In this document: in pieces, positions 25,915 through 37,600 of the stretch | Layout: each line of letters starts with the position of its first letter | How positions within the stretch are numbered: the stretch's first letter is position 1 | DNA from: Zoroaster sp. YZ-2022 | Lineage: Eukaryota; Echinodermata; Asteroidea; Forcipulatida; Zoroasteridae | Reading direction: 5' to 3' | Assembly: GCA_029582265.1 (NCBI GenBank) | Contig: CM055828.1 | Coordinates: 4,943,402-5,007,401, forward strand | Length of the DNA stretch: 64,000 nucleotides | Program-made: the position numbers and the translations under genes | The notes under the pieces: model-generated | What the model was told of the DNA's origin: nothing | The model's database searches: none | Seen by the model: only the letters and a program-made list of their open reading frames with translations

Positions 25915-25985
25915 AGGCCAAAAAAAAAGGCTCTAGTTTCTGGAATCCGCGCGCGTCGCCTCAGAGCCGCGCGCGCGTCGGTATT
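25915..25985. other. CG-rich patch with alternating GC runs
   Basis: Two GCGCGC(G)TCG blocks (near 25,948 and 25,970) sit inside otherwise AT-rich DNA. Such alternating purine-pyrimidine runs can adopt Z-DNA. The overlapping 82-codon minus-strand frame is low-complexity (Lys/Arg-rich) and is not called as a gene. Confidence 0.3.
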
Positions 25986-26220
25986 TTTAATTTTCTTTTT
26001 CTTTAATTTTTCTTTAATTTTTTTTGTTGCTATGAAACGATGTCCAATTGCACCCAAAATTGCTGGATCGATTGGAATTCTGCCGTGCTGTGTTTTAAAC
26101 GACTTTTTCATATAGGGGTATGGACGTTTGCCCGATTTGTGAGGCCTCTCTTAGCCACCATACTGTGAAATTTGGCCCCCGCGTGTACATGTATCACATT
26201 CGATAAGTGTACACAATTGA

Positions 26221-26439
26221 TTAAAGGGACAATATCGTCATGGTAAGAGCAGACCTTTAACCAGGGCATGGAATCGGTATCCTAATTTAAGATGAATACA
26301 GTTACTGGCTTTTTTTATATTATGCAGTAGCAACAGTTGATTATGACCTTGTCATTATTATTTTCAGTCACTGAATTAATCTAAATGTAGCACTCCGATT
26401 CCATGCCCTGTTGATCAGGTGACGACAGTGTCCCTTTAA
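26221..26439. mobile_element. TTAA-flanked MITE, full copy
   Basis: The left end TTAAAGGGACAATATCGTCA and the right end TGACGACAGTGTCCCTTTAA are imperfect inverted repeats. The symmetry continues inward: GGGCATGGAATCGG on the left pairs with CCGATTCCATGCCC on the right. A shorter, diverged relative lies at ~43,885-44,091. The element is non-coding. TTAA at both ends is what piggyBac-like or other TTAA-targeting elements leave, but the superfamily is not proven. Confidence 0.75.
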
Positions 26440-29400
26440 CATGTTAAACCGAAACGTCTCACATTAGACGTTTATGGCATATTTTGTTTAGGGATTTCTG
26501 TTATTAGCCTAAAGCATACTCTTTTGGATAGTTGCAGAAAACAGCCCTATCAAAATGTCTCACGGACATGTCTCACAAGTGTTCTCCTATAATGCCAAAT
26601 GCTTAAGTAAACAGTAAGTAAGTACTTTCGATTTAAACTGTGAGTATGTAATGTGTTTTGTCAGAAGTTTTCACAGGTTTCTCAGTCTGCAGAAATTGTC
26701 ACATGTTTAATTCTAGCTCACATGTTTAATTACTGACTCACATTAAGTAAATGTGATAATAATAACCAAAACATTTCTACTCGTTTTCAGAACTGCATTT
26801 TTTTCAACGGCGATTAAAATGACTTTTCATTGTTACCGGATGAAGTATATTGTTCTAAATTGAAGTCAAACTTAATGGAACCAGTATGACTTATTCTCCC
26901 TTTAATAAATAAATTTGTCATCATTTAAAGGTAATTAAGATGAAACAAATACATGTACATGTAATGATGAACTTAAGTTTGTGAACAATTCTAAAACAGC
27001 ACGAGAAGACATCAGCGGAAGAACAAATATATAATCGTTGCTCATTTAAATCGCGGAAAATGTTGTTGATGGGGGGGGGGAGGGGAGATAACTGCATTGA
27101 TCTTAACCATCTGAACCATCTGTCCGTACTTGATTGTTAATGTAGTCTGCATCATTGATGACACTGTTTGTGAAGATGAGCAACGAGGTAAGCATTCCTC
27201 CTTGGCAAAAACTGGAATTTCTCTGGCAGAAATGAGTCAAACATCAACGGGTTAGACAGACTGCGGATAGAGGGGTCGTGGACAGACATCTCATTAAGAC
27301 GGTACAAACAAATAATATAATTATGCAACTTTTCCATATCACAATTCCTAAAAATTACAAAGAACATATTTAGAAAATATTTTGTAAACATTTTTGTTTT
27401 AATGTGGGCACAATACATTGTAATCTTTGTCGAATTACGATCGCCTTTTTGACACGATCTGCATGAAAATGTTAAAAGATGAGGTAAAAATATGTTTGCT
27501 ATTTTTTAGACTACGATCACTCAAAAGCATTACAAAATGGCGTCAGCACTACAAGACTGAACTAATTAAAGGCAATGCTTATAACACCATCACTACCCTT
27601 GATTAAAGAAAAATGAGTCATAAATATTGCAACCAGTCGGGCAAACACTCGTCACCATAGCTTGGTCATGCATTCATTCATGTCCCCCGCGAAGATGAAT
27701 GGAATGTTCCAAGCATGCATACAATTATGGCAAATGATGTGTCATCGGATTTATAACTATAAGGGATATAGGAGCTTTGTTATAATCTTTTAACATGTAT
27801 CGTCGGTGTGTTTCCGCTATTTTACCGGGTAATATTCTTTTGCATTAGAACATTGCTACTTTTGAGGAAAGATATACGTTATCAAGCAACCAATGAAAGT
27901 TTCAGCTCATTATGTTGTGCTTTTCACGACAAAATAGTGAAAATACATTCAGATTTATTGTATTCACTCCAAAATTCAAACTGTAAGATTTTCACAATTC
28001 TCATCAGCTTTGAACATTAAAATTCGATACTTTTGTTTTTGAGAACTACCAATTGAATACCTTACCATGAGAAGTATGGTTTAACAATAAATATGTCCCG
28101 AACTGAATTTAGGATATTCCGAACTTCTTATAAATATTTTGTGAAATATCTCTTTTCAAAGTAATTGTTTTCCTTTCTATAATTAGGAAATTATCAATGT
28201 TTCAACGAAAACGCAAACAAAAACCTGGAAAATGACAGTAAATTAGCGAAAATCACAGGCGACACATCTTAATAACAACATTCTCTCATTTCAATCCACT
28301 ACACACGATTTTTAATCTCGGAAAAAACATGAAAATAATTTTCAAAATTAATAGGCCTATCTGTCATCCGTAATTTCGAAAATTAATTTCTGTTATTCGA
28401 AGACAGAAATTCTAAGTTAGAATAAATAGGAGTAATCTGAACATTTTCTTTATTTTCTCGTTAACGACCAACTGAAATAGGCTGAAATTTGCTGTAGATT
28501 GATATAAAGTATTGATGCCTTTACAGACTCGTTAAGACTCGGTTTCTCTTTATCTACAATCTTGCATCAGTTATAAACACAAACATTACATTATGAGGAC
28601 GTCTTCAAATTGATCTATCAAAGCTGTGTGTTCCACTTTTATGTGGAGAGAACCGCATAATTGACAACATGAAAATGACTCATCATTGTTTCTGAATGTA
28701 GCTGTAGCCGACATCAATTGTATTTTCTGCACTTTTTTTTAAAAGTACGTCAGAGTTCCTGAAAATACATCCCATCAAAGGTTGCGCCCATGCAAATTGA
28801 CATCACTGGGTATCTCCGTGAGACATTCAGAGAACCATTTCCATCTAAATCGTCTGTACTGTTGGGGAAGCAAATTAGAGGGGAAAAATCCGCCGTAGAG
28901 CCAGGATAAAACGCAAAGAAATGCCACGGGAAGCAAATTGGAAAAAAAATCTAATGCTGAGATTATAAAAATCCCAAGAAATGACACACAGCCTATCTGC
29001 AGATAATGTAAACCTATTTATGGCTTAATATTGTCAAACCAGAGTAGGCATAATCCCCTGACGCAAACAGTCAAAGATTGAAGCCTTCAACGGTCACTCA
29101 CTTCGTTTTCAATGTCGTTTGCTGTTGCTGGTCTTTATAATAGTTTTTCCCCATCGAGTTATCACACAATAGAAACTGTTGAATTGTCAGAATATATTCA
29201 GAGTCATAACTGATAAATGAAGCCAGACATTATTATGAATTAGTGATTAATACTTCGTGTAAGTCACGTTTACACTCGCTTAAGTTGTACTTAGAATGAC
29301 GGTCACTGCTGCTGTGTGACAATTCAGAGAGAGAAAACAATCCCACAAAGACCCGAAGGTTAATTAAGGATAGAGTAGGCATTAATTTTGTCTGAGGGTT

Positions 29401-30540
29401 GTTGGGCATAATTCGTATTTATTACTTGTTAATAATTACAAACAAAAAAGTGACATTCAAGCGTTGACATGTCATCCTTAAAAAATCCCTACTTCTTTTG
29501 CAAAATAATGTAAAAACTGCACGATTTTCCCAAGATTTTGTTGTCATGAACTTGAATATAGTGCCTAAATGTTTATTTGCCTTCTGTGGTATTGTTATGG
29601 AACTTGGTTCACTGGTTGTAGGGACAATTACAATTATGTATCACTTGTTTTTTCGCTGTTCCAGTAATTAATATGGATAGTACAAGAATGCATTGTGGTT
29701 GTTGTGTGAATATGAAACAGCATACTTTGGTTGCAGTTATTCTCAAACTTAGAACGGCCTATGCCTGTAAGGTTTTTCCCTCTTATCGTAATATCTCCAT
29801 CGTTTCTGACTAATGTCTTGTCTTTATTCAAATCATTCATGGCAGCTGTCCACCCGCCGTACTTTTACATGTGCTCATTGAACACGTGCGCCGTCTTCTG
29901 AAATGAGAAACTCAACTTCAGACAACATCAGTGATGCAGAGTCTTCACCATGGTAACGATAAGAGGCGACTTGATATCGATATTGTTAGACAGTATTCTA
30001 TACGGGACACGTGAAGGTGATGACTTATTACAAGGGATTTGTTGTGTACAGGGCTCCAGTCATATCAGAAAGTCACTTGAGACATCATGTCACAGTCGCA
30101 GGAATTTATTTTATATCAAATTATAGCCAGGAATGTTTCTCCTGCTGCAGAGGTTTTCGAGATGATGAAAATAAATTGACGAATTATTATCGAACAACTT
30201 ACTTGGTATGAAGTTGGTACACGTATCAACCATCCTGACAAATTAATATATTGGAATTATTATGTCCAATTTACAAGATGTTCTCCTTGAACAGCCAGAA
30301 CTTCTGTAAAATGTTTCGCCTCCAGACTGACAGGCCACCATTTTATGTTTTAGGCACAATTTTCCTAGACATTATATTTTCAGTCATTATAAGCTTTGCC
30401 AATTTTTTTTGTCAAAACAACACATTTTTGTTACACAAATTATCACCGACCTATCACCCAACTTTTGTCGATATTAAAATTGGAAAGACACATTTTATTT
30501 CCTTTTGCCTCGGCTTGTTAGAGGAGAACGGATAGGAAAC
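26440..30540. other. Stretch with no recognisable gene
   Basis: AT-rich sequence. The open frames (88 codons at 27,152; 70 at 27,808; 70 at 28,775; 66 at 30,011; 94 at 30,251) lack recognisable domains and look like chance frames. The second copy of the ~90-bp dispersed repeat is at 27,880-27,972, and poly-G occurs near 27,070. Confidence 0.45.
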
Positions 30541-30769
30541 GGTTACCATACTGATGTCACTAGAGGGCGACATTTACCAGATTGTGCCTTCCTTTTTGTA
30601 AAAAAAAAAACGTAAGCGAGTGAGACAACGGGTCTGTGGGGATGACATAGTACGGAGGAGAGACGTTGTGCATACAGCCAGGCTTCCTTTCCAGGAATAG
30701 GTATGATGTGCACTCTCATCTTGCTGTTACTGAACTTATAAAGTACAGAGCTTATAAAGGTACGTATAG

Positions 30770-30957
30770 GCCCAGAAAACGGGCTCTCAATTTGGGGGAG
30801 ATTCAACTTTGACCTTGCTTTGTGGCTAGCCCGCGAGCCTCGAAGAGTGACATCAGATATTTGGCATAACGTATCCAATGAAATCCGTTGAATGGTATGC
30901 CAGGAGCCCGTCTTTATTTTTGAAAGGATAAAGACAGGGAACCAGTCTACATTTTTC
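30770..30957 (-). repeat. ~190-bp dispersed repeat, inverted copy
   Basis: On the minus strand this reads ACTGGTTCCCTGTCTTTATC, then ACCATTCAACGGATTTCATT and GTCAAAGTTGAATCTC, the same order as the copy at 24,593-24,790. The two copies lie ~6 kb apart in opposite orientation. Confidence 0.75.
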
Positions 30958-31455
30958 TTCGCATTCCCATTCTGTAAGTGAAATCAACAGGGGGCGCTAT
31001 GACTTATCAAGTTTGCTCAAACATTTTTATGGGGAAAGGAGGGCAAGCCAAACTAAGATTCGTCAGCGCAAGTTAGAACATGTTTTCCCACAAAAGCAAA
31101 TGGTAAAAGCTTCAGCAATTAACCAAAGAAACCATTTTTGCAAACAATAAAATCACGGACAAAGGGTTCTGAAGTAATCCACGCGAGGAACAATCACCCG
31201 AGACCTTTGGCCTCAACCAAACGAAAGAACATTTCGATATTCATAATATGTAACACAAAACCATCTTATAGATCAATTTGCATCTTTTATTAATTCAGTT
31301 TTATTGTCAAAATCGACCTATACCTCTAGTAATTCTGATTAAAGAGTTATCCTCTAAATTAAATCAAACATCAACCGTATAGATATCAAAAACGAAAAGT
31401 CTCTGCACTACCTTAATATCATCCTAAACAGACACTTAAACCAATTAATCACTTT

Positions 31456-33229
31456 CAGGGTTTTCCCTTAACTTTTTTTTTCACTCGCCGGCCGGGCAAG
31501 TAAACCAAACTTTTCACTCGCCCGCAAGCCTTTTCACTCGCCCGTATGTTTTTTTAAATACTTTTAATCAAATCACTGTTTTTAGTAATTTAGGCATTTT
31601 GCATCAGAACGTGCATTATAAACAACAGTTGTCAGTTACCTTATTATTATGTGCATATTTGTTTCCGAGGCAATACTAATGTTTCTTTAATTAATAACGG
31701 ATTCTATTCTAACAGAGGAAAAGATCAGGCACATTAGTGTACAGTAATGCTTTTGCTTTAATTCTGAAATGAAGAAGGCTCATTTCATATTTTATTTCTA
31801 ACCAACTGAACACAACAATAATGAAAACATTAAAAAATCAGGGCACCAAGGCAATTTTTAAGATTTTCAAATGGCATCACGGCAATGATAAAAAAACGTA
31901 AAGGGCACCAAGGCAATCTTTAAAAAAAAAAAAAAAAAATTTAAATTAAAAATTAACACTCCAATTCAGCACATGCCAATAAGACTAAAGTTTCCTTTAT
32001 CTGTCTCCGTTTGGGTTTTATTACATGTAGGCCTACATGGAAAACAGTATTGTAACACTTACAGTTTATGTCACCAATTAAAAATAAATAAAAAACACGA
32101 TGTTAACCCGAAAAAAACATCAAGTTTTATGCATTTGGATGTGGCAGTATTCAGTTCACTCTTTTTTTATTTGCTAGTCGACCCTTTGACAGCATGTTGA
32201 CGACCACCAAAAAAGCCCTGGCCACGTATGTACATACGTACGGTACAGCGACACGACGATCGATGCGCCGATGCTATATCCGATGCACACGCGCGCACAC
32301 GCTGCATGCATGTCTAGGTACAGACTCGGCATGTATTATTTACGTTGCATGCGCCCCAACGCCGCGCCATGCTATTTTTAGCTGGTACCCGCGAATGCCT
32401 GCCGTAGTGTTTATGTTGTGGGTACTGTTGACACAAACCAAAATATTAGCAAGGGCCAAGTTCGTACAACGACCAAGCGGCCGGCGTATATTTGTTTTAC
32501 ACCGCAGCGACGGGTTTTGTGCAGTAAAAGTGCCAATTCCGGTCTTGAGAGAGAGACTACGAAACCCTAGGCGCGCGACGATAGAAAACTCCAAGCTGCA
32601 GTCGACCATGGCGCTCTGCAGTGGAACTCATGGAGCCATTCCCTCTCCGTTGATGGTAGGTTTTTTTGCGTGTCGAAATTCCCTTCGCGCGCATGCGTGC
32701 TGAATGGGTTCATAGTCTTGACACAAGGGCGAAATGCGCACAAAACCCGTCGCTGCGATGTAAAAAACAAATACGCAAGCGGCCGATATTGCTTGGTAAC
32801 CGCTATATCATTTTGGTCATGAGTACCAGGTAATTTTGACTATTTTGTTCCCAAATGGTCGTTGCGTGAACTTGGTCTAAGCAGCGCAGCCACCGGTCGC
32901 GCAATCGAGCGTGGCGACGATATATTTTTTTCCGTGAGAATGTACATGTACGTAGTAAATACTATGTGTAAACAAGTGGGCACAACGGCAATGCAGGGAA
33001 AAAGCACAGCAACTCGTTGCCGTGAAAAGTGGCATTTTAAAGGGCATCACGGTGACGACAATTGCCGTCGATGCCGTCGTGGATCGTGTAATTTCAGGGC
33101 TGATATAGGCCTATCGGTGACAATATTTTGACTCGCCCAGCGGGCTACTGAAGAAAGGGTTTTGACTCGCCCGCCGCCGTTTTCACTCGCATTTGGCGAG
33201 CGGGCGACCGCTACTGAGGTCGAACCCTG
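31456..33229. mobile_element. 1.77-kb CAGGGTT-ended DNA transposon, non-autonomous
   Basis: The element begins CAGGGTTTTCCC and ends GAACCCTG. Both flanks carry ACTTT (31,451-31,455 and 33,230-33,234), a perfect 5-bp target duplication. Just inside both ends are repeats of ACTCGCCCG and related motifs (31,480-31,550 and 33,130-33,205), a subterminal repeat pattern typical of DNA transposons. The interior 32,190-33,000 is much richer in CpG than the surroundings and contains a further inverted repeat. The long plus-strand frame at 32,194-32,703 shows no transposase motif and is probably a by-product of the GC-rich composition. Confidence 0.7.
32478..32790. repeat. Inverted repeat inside the CAGGGTT element
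   Basis: GCAGCGACGGGTTTTGTGC near 32,505-32,523 is reversed exactly as GCACAAAACCCGTCGCTGC near 32,738-32,756. The similarity extends outward through TATTTGTTTT(A/T) and GCGGCC on both sides, giving ~45-bp imperfect arms around ~210 bp. It may be an older element captured inside the larger one, or a structural part of it. Confidence 0.7.
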
Positions 33230-34212
33230 ACTTTAATGTAATTGAGAACCTAAATTGTTAGAGAAATCTGCAGCTCAGAAAGTGTTTAAACTCTAGTGAC
33301 CCTAAGGCAATGTACATTACAAAAATACCAAATTATTATCCAACAGATTACTTACGTACCAATTATGATGAAAACTATTATGTCTGAGTGCTCTCACTTA
33401 ATTTTTTTGCTTCAGCACATTTTCAAAACGTTTTTTTTTCTGTACAAATGACAAATGCTTTTTTACACACATCTCTCATGATTAGACTCCACATTGAGTC
33501 GAGCATTTCACAGATTAGTCGTATAATGTATACTCGAATAATCTAGGCCTATGAATATTCATAGAATAAACCTTTATGTCATTTTATGGGATGGCTGTAA
33601 ATTAAATTGAGTATTGACCAGATTTGTACCTCGTCTTCCCCTTAAGCACGTGCCACATGGGAGCGCTGTCTACATTAGATGGCAAAGTATAACAATCACA
33701 ATACGAACAAAAATGTGCAAACCATTGGCTGCCTAAATCATCTACTATAATATATAAATCACATCAAACATTAAATTACATGTAAACCTCACTCCCTAAA
33801 AAATTATTTGGCGGAATATCGCCCCGCGCAAAACTTTTTCTAAGTGCAAAATATCAACAACAAAAAAACATGAATAAGTTTCGTAGCAGAAAACATTAAT
33901 TCTGAAGGCATAAAGGAAATTCTCTTTTTCTGAAAACCTTTGAGCGTTTTGTCATCTCAATCTGATGAAACTACACACTACATTAAAAAGCTTTTTTAGT
34001 CTTTTTTTTACCAAGAATTCCATAGTATGAAGCTAACAATTAGACTAATTGTTTACAATCTATCACGTTTACATTACAGGTTTGCGTTATTAAAGAAACG
34101 TCAGAAACAGTTTCCCATATGGATTTTCAAATTATTTTCAAGTTAAGTCAAATTTGTGATCATGTTGAATATTCTTTCCTTGGTTTGTGGTTCCGGCTTC
34201 GGGTCATGGGTA

Positions 34213-34663
34213 CTATTTTTGCGTTGCAACCATTTCATCCCGCATTGCTGGAATCACACCCTTACGGAACGTAACATCCAACAATTCATCGGTATCCTTA
34301 ATATCCGGATACTCGTGAATGGCCCACTTGAGGTAAACCTTAAATTCGCTCCAATCTATCTGCCCGTCACTATCCATATCGATGGCCTGCATTGCCCTCT
34401 TGGTATCAGAGCACCTGTAACAGGCGAAATAAGGGGCCATGAAGCCGTTGTAGAATGAATCATACTCCAACATACCGTCGTTCTGGACCTTATCTTTGAG
34501 ATCCCACGTATCCCATATTACTTTGATCTCATCGATGAGATGGTTGGCATATTCCGAGTTGACCTCCATCTTGGAAATAGCATCTCTCATAGTCTCCGTA
34601 AGAGATCCTCCTGCGCGATCAAAAAGCATTGCCAGCCCAACCAGGCTCATGTACTCCTCCTTC
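34213..34663 (-). CDS. Exon 4: EF-hand region and stop
   Basis: The acceptor TCTGACAG|GAAGG (34,664/34,663) completes Arg410, and the exon ends at TAG (34,215-34,213). It codes for residues 411-559. The canonical EF-hand loop is DMDSDGQIDWSE (505-516), with ligands D505, D507, D509, D513 and E516 and Gly510 at position 6. An upstream helix-loop-helix around 455-485 (WDLKDKVQNDGMLEYDSF) looks like a degenerate EF-hand with a lengthened, probably non-binding loop. This pairing is usual, since EF-hands fold in pairs. I could not fix a poly(A) signal: an ATTAAA on the minus strand near 33,231 is ~980 nt past the stop, at the edge of a transposon, and is uncertain. Confidence 0.88.
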
Positions 34664-37600
34664 CTGTCAGACAAAAATGATGAAAATTGCGATGAAAATA
34701 AGTAATTTTATGAAAATAAATAACATGGAAGTTAATATGAAATCAATGTTGTGGTCTACTTTGGGAAGACTGGGAGCTTGTCCGTTAGGCTGTGGGTACG
34801 ACACGCGCACGATTGCAATAGTAACTGAATACCTAGCCCTATCACGCGTCTGGCGAACGGGTATTTTGAACGGGTATGACCAGTCGTAACACTAAAAATG
34901 CATGGAACAACTCGTCGCACTTCTATTTTCGCCTCTAGAATGACTCTTTTTTAATCGGGTTTTCAAGACAAAAGAAAAATGTAAACAAATACAAAAATGA
35001 TGCTGCATTGGCAGAATTATGTGACGCTATCGATACAAATGGAGATAAATATTGACCCAATTTCAAAGTAACCAACAGATAATTCTGACCGGGCGTCTTT
35101 TGAAAGCCTGGCTGCTTGACGTCATTGGTTCAGATTGTTGCCAGGGCTACACTATCATTGTTCAATCACTGTCATTTCCTTGGCAACTGATTAGTAATTT
35201 ACTTTTTTGAAAATTCATATCCAAAGGTGACATGAAATGTTTTTACACTGGGGGACTTGAGACGGTACATGGCAGCAAACTCACCGATCCATTTTCCATT
35301 TCGTGCGCAGAATAATGTTAACAACGGAAAGAGGACCGGTAAGTGTGATTCCATCAGCGTATCAATAGTGTCCGGTTACCTATTATTTCTAAGGTCCTCC
35401 AGCATTAGTTCCTTCATCTTTACAGCCATTTCCAGAGTGAACTGAGGGTCTTTGCCGTAGAGCTCGATCATTCTAGCGCGGATCATTTCTGGTGAAGCAA
35501 GAGTAGTAATGCGCACAGGCGCCTTCTCGCCGAAGAACTCTGCCAGATCGAATTCTTCTGGGTTCATGTCGAAGACGAAGTCGAGAGCTCTCGCACCGTA
35601 GACTGGCTGCTTGATGTATGGGTCCTTTCCAGTAGTAATGCGTGTAACGTTGATGGCGGCTTGTCTCAGGTAGTTGCAGTTGAACTTCTTAAGGATCTTC
35701 TTGTTGCCAAGTCGGATGAGGTTCATCAAGGTAACGGCGGATGCTGCGTTGCCCATGGAGGAACCTTCAATGCAGACACTTGCCCAGATTCCATCGGCCC
35801 CGCTCATCAAAACCTGAATCAGATGAGAACAAGGAAGAGACTTCCTTGCTGGGTAGGCTATACTGAATCTTATGTAAACAGCAGTTCAGGTCACCTCATT
35901 GAACCTTTTCAATACATTGGAGGCTTGGAACTAATTTTGCAGGTCGGATATTTGTCAAGTTTGGACTCTCAAAATAGATCTATATATAATTCCTGTCAAA
36001 GGTTGTATTGGTTAGTTACATAAATCGGCTTAAACTCATGTCTTAACGGGTTAAAGGAAGTCCGTATGGTAAGATACAAGGAAAATATAAATTACATTAT
36101 TTGATACAAATTTGGTAACTAATCAACCACGGTAAAATTGTAGGTTTGTCACAAGAATTAACACTGCATTTACTAAACCCAGTACTTGTATACATTTTTG
36201 GTAAAATATCTGAAAATACATCCATACTTTAGCAAAACTGAATCAACCTGTGAAAGTTTCAACTAATTCATTGTGTAGTTAACAAGAAAATGTATTCCGA
36301 TTGTTCGTATATTCATTCTAATGCATGTAGAATATCTGTAGAAATTCATTTTGGAAATTTTACTTAAACGTTTACACCCGAAACAAAAGCAATTATTGTT
36401 TTATATACCATCACTACACTAAAAATGCTACCCCCATTAACCAATAATCATCCCCCGCCAATAAAAAAAAACGTATTCAGAGAACAGATTATTACATTTT
36501 GTCAAAGTTAGTTTAACTGTATTTTTATAAGAACTTTACTACGTACCTGAAGTGCCGTGGCATCACAGTATCCGAACTTCTCGTGAACGTGAACCAGAAG
36601 ATGCCCCTTCCAGCCGTTGGAATCCATCACTTTGCGGATGTACTTGGCATAAGTACCGCACTCTTCGGGTACCGACTTGCCTCTGGGCTCTTCGAACATC
36701 AAGCCGAACGGACGAATCGCGGCGGGGAGCTTGGCTAGAAACTCCACGGTCTGGAAGACTCTCTCGGGATGGGTAGGCATGGTGTCCGGCAGGTCGCGGA
36801 AGCTGACGAACACTTTGGCCTTTGGGTGTAGACGATCATGACACCAGGAGATCCACTTCTTCAGGAGCTCGCACATCTTGGACACGGGGAACTTCTTGAA
36901 ATCGTAAATGATGTCACTCAAATCCAGTTCAAAGATGATGTTGTAGAGGCCAACCTTTTCCATCTTCACAAGCCCAACGGGGACACTCTCTGTATCAGGG
37001 ACTTTCTTTTTCGTTCCTGTAAAGAGATTATTTATTGTAGAACTGAAATGTGAATGAAATATGAATACCGCAGGTAACTATGATACAAGACACCATCAAA
37101 TAATCACACAATTTCTATCTGGAGACCATTCAAAAGGTGCTCGTCTAGATCTAAGGCAAAAAATCAATGTATGTGTATGGTGTAAAATTACTTTTGTGAA
37201 TAGTTACGTCTGTCCGAGTAAATAGTTCCCAGGTCATGATACTGTCATTAAATTCCAGAGACGGGGGCAATGTTGGATAAAGGCCCTGTCCCCGCAACTC
37301 GCCAGTCGTGTCACAGGGGAACAAACAGGCGGTTGCTGGTGAACTCGATGCTTGGCCGGACACTACATGGATGCAAAAATGTTACGGAGGTCGAGTGGGG
37401 CAGAACCATGAAGTACCTTGGAGCAATATTATTATTGTATTTGGAAAGAAATAGGTCATAAAGAATAGATTATAAAGAATAAATGGGCTGCCATTTTGGT
37501 TCCTGTTAACTAACCTGTTAATAATCGAAGCATGTGGTGTGTTCTGAGACAAAACCGACACATTAACTATTTCAGAAGTCATGTCTAGCAGTTATAAATG

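Noticed and set aside
30543..30878. 111-codon minus-strand frame
   Set aside because: Part of it is the inverted 190-bp dispersed repeat. There is no recognisable domain and no splice partner.
32194..32703. 169-codon plus-strand frame
   Set aside because: It lies wholly within the GC-rich interior of the CAGGGTT transposon, overlaps frames on the other strand, and shows no domain or transposase motif.
36552..37053. Plus-strand frames of 71-74 codons over exon 2
   Set aside because: They are antisense shadows of the HMGL-like exon. The minus strand has matching splice sites and conserved motifs.
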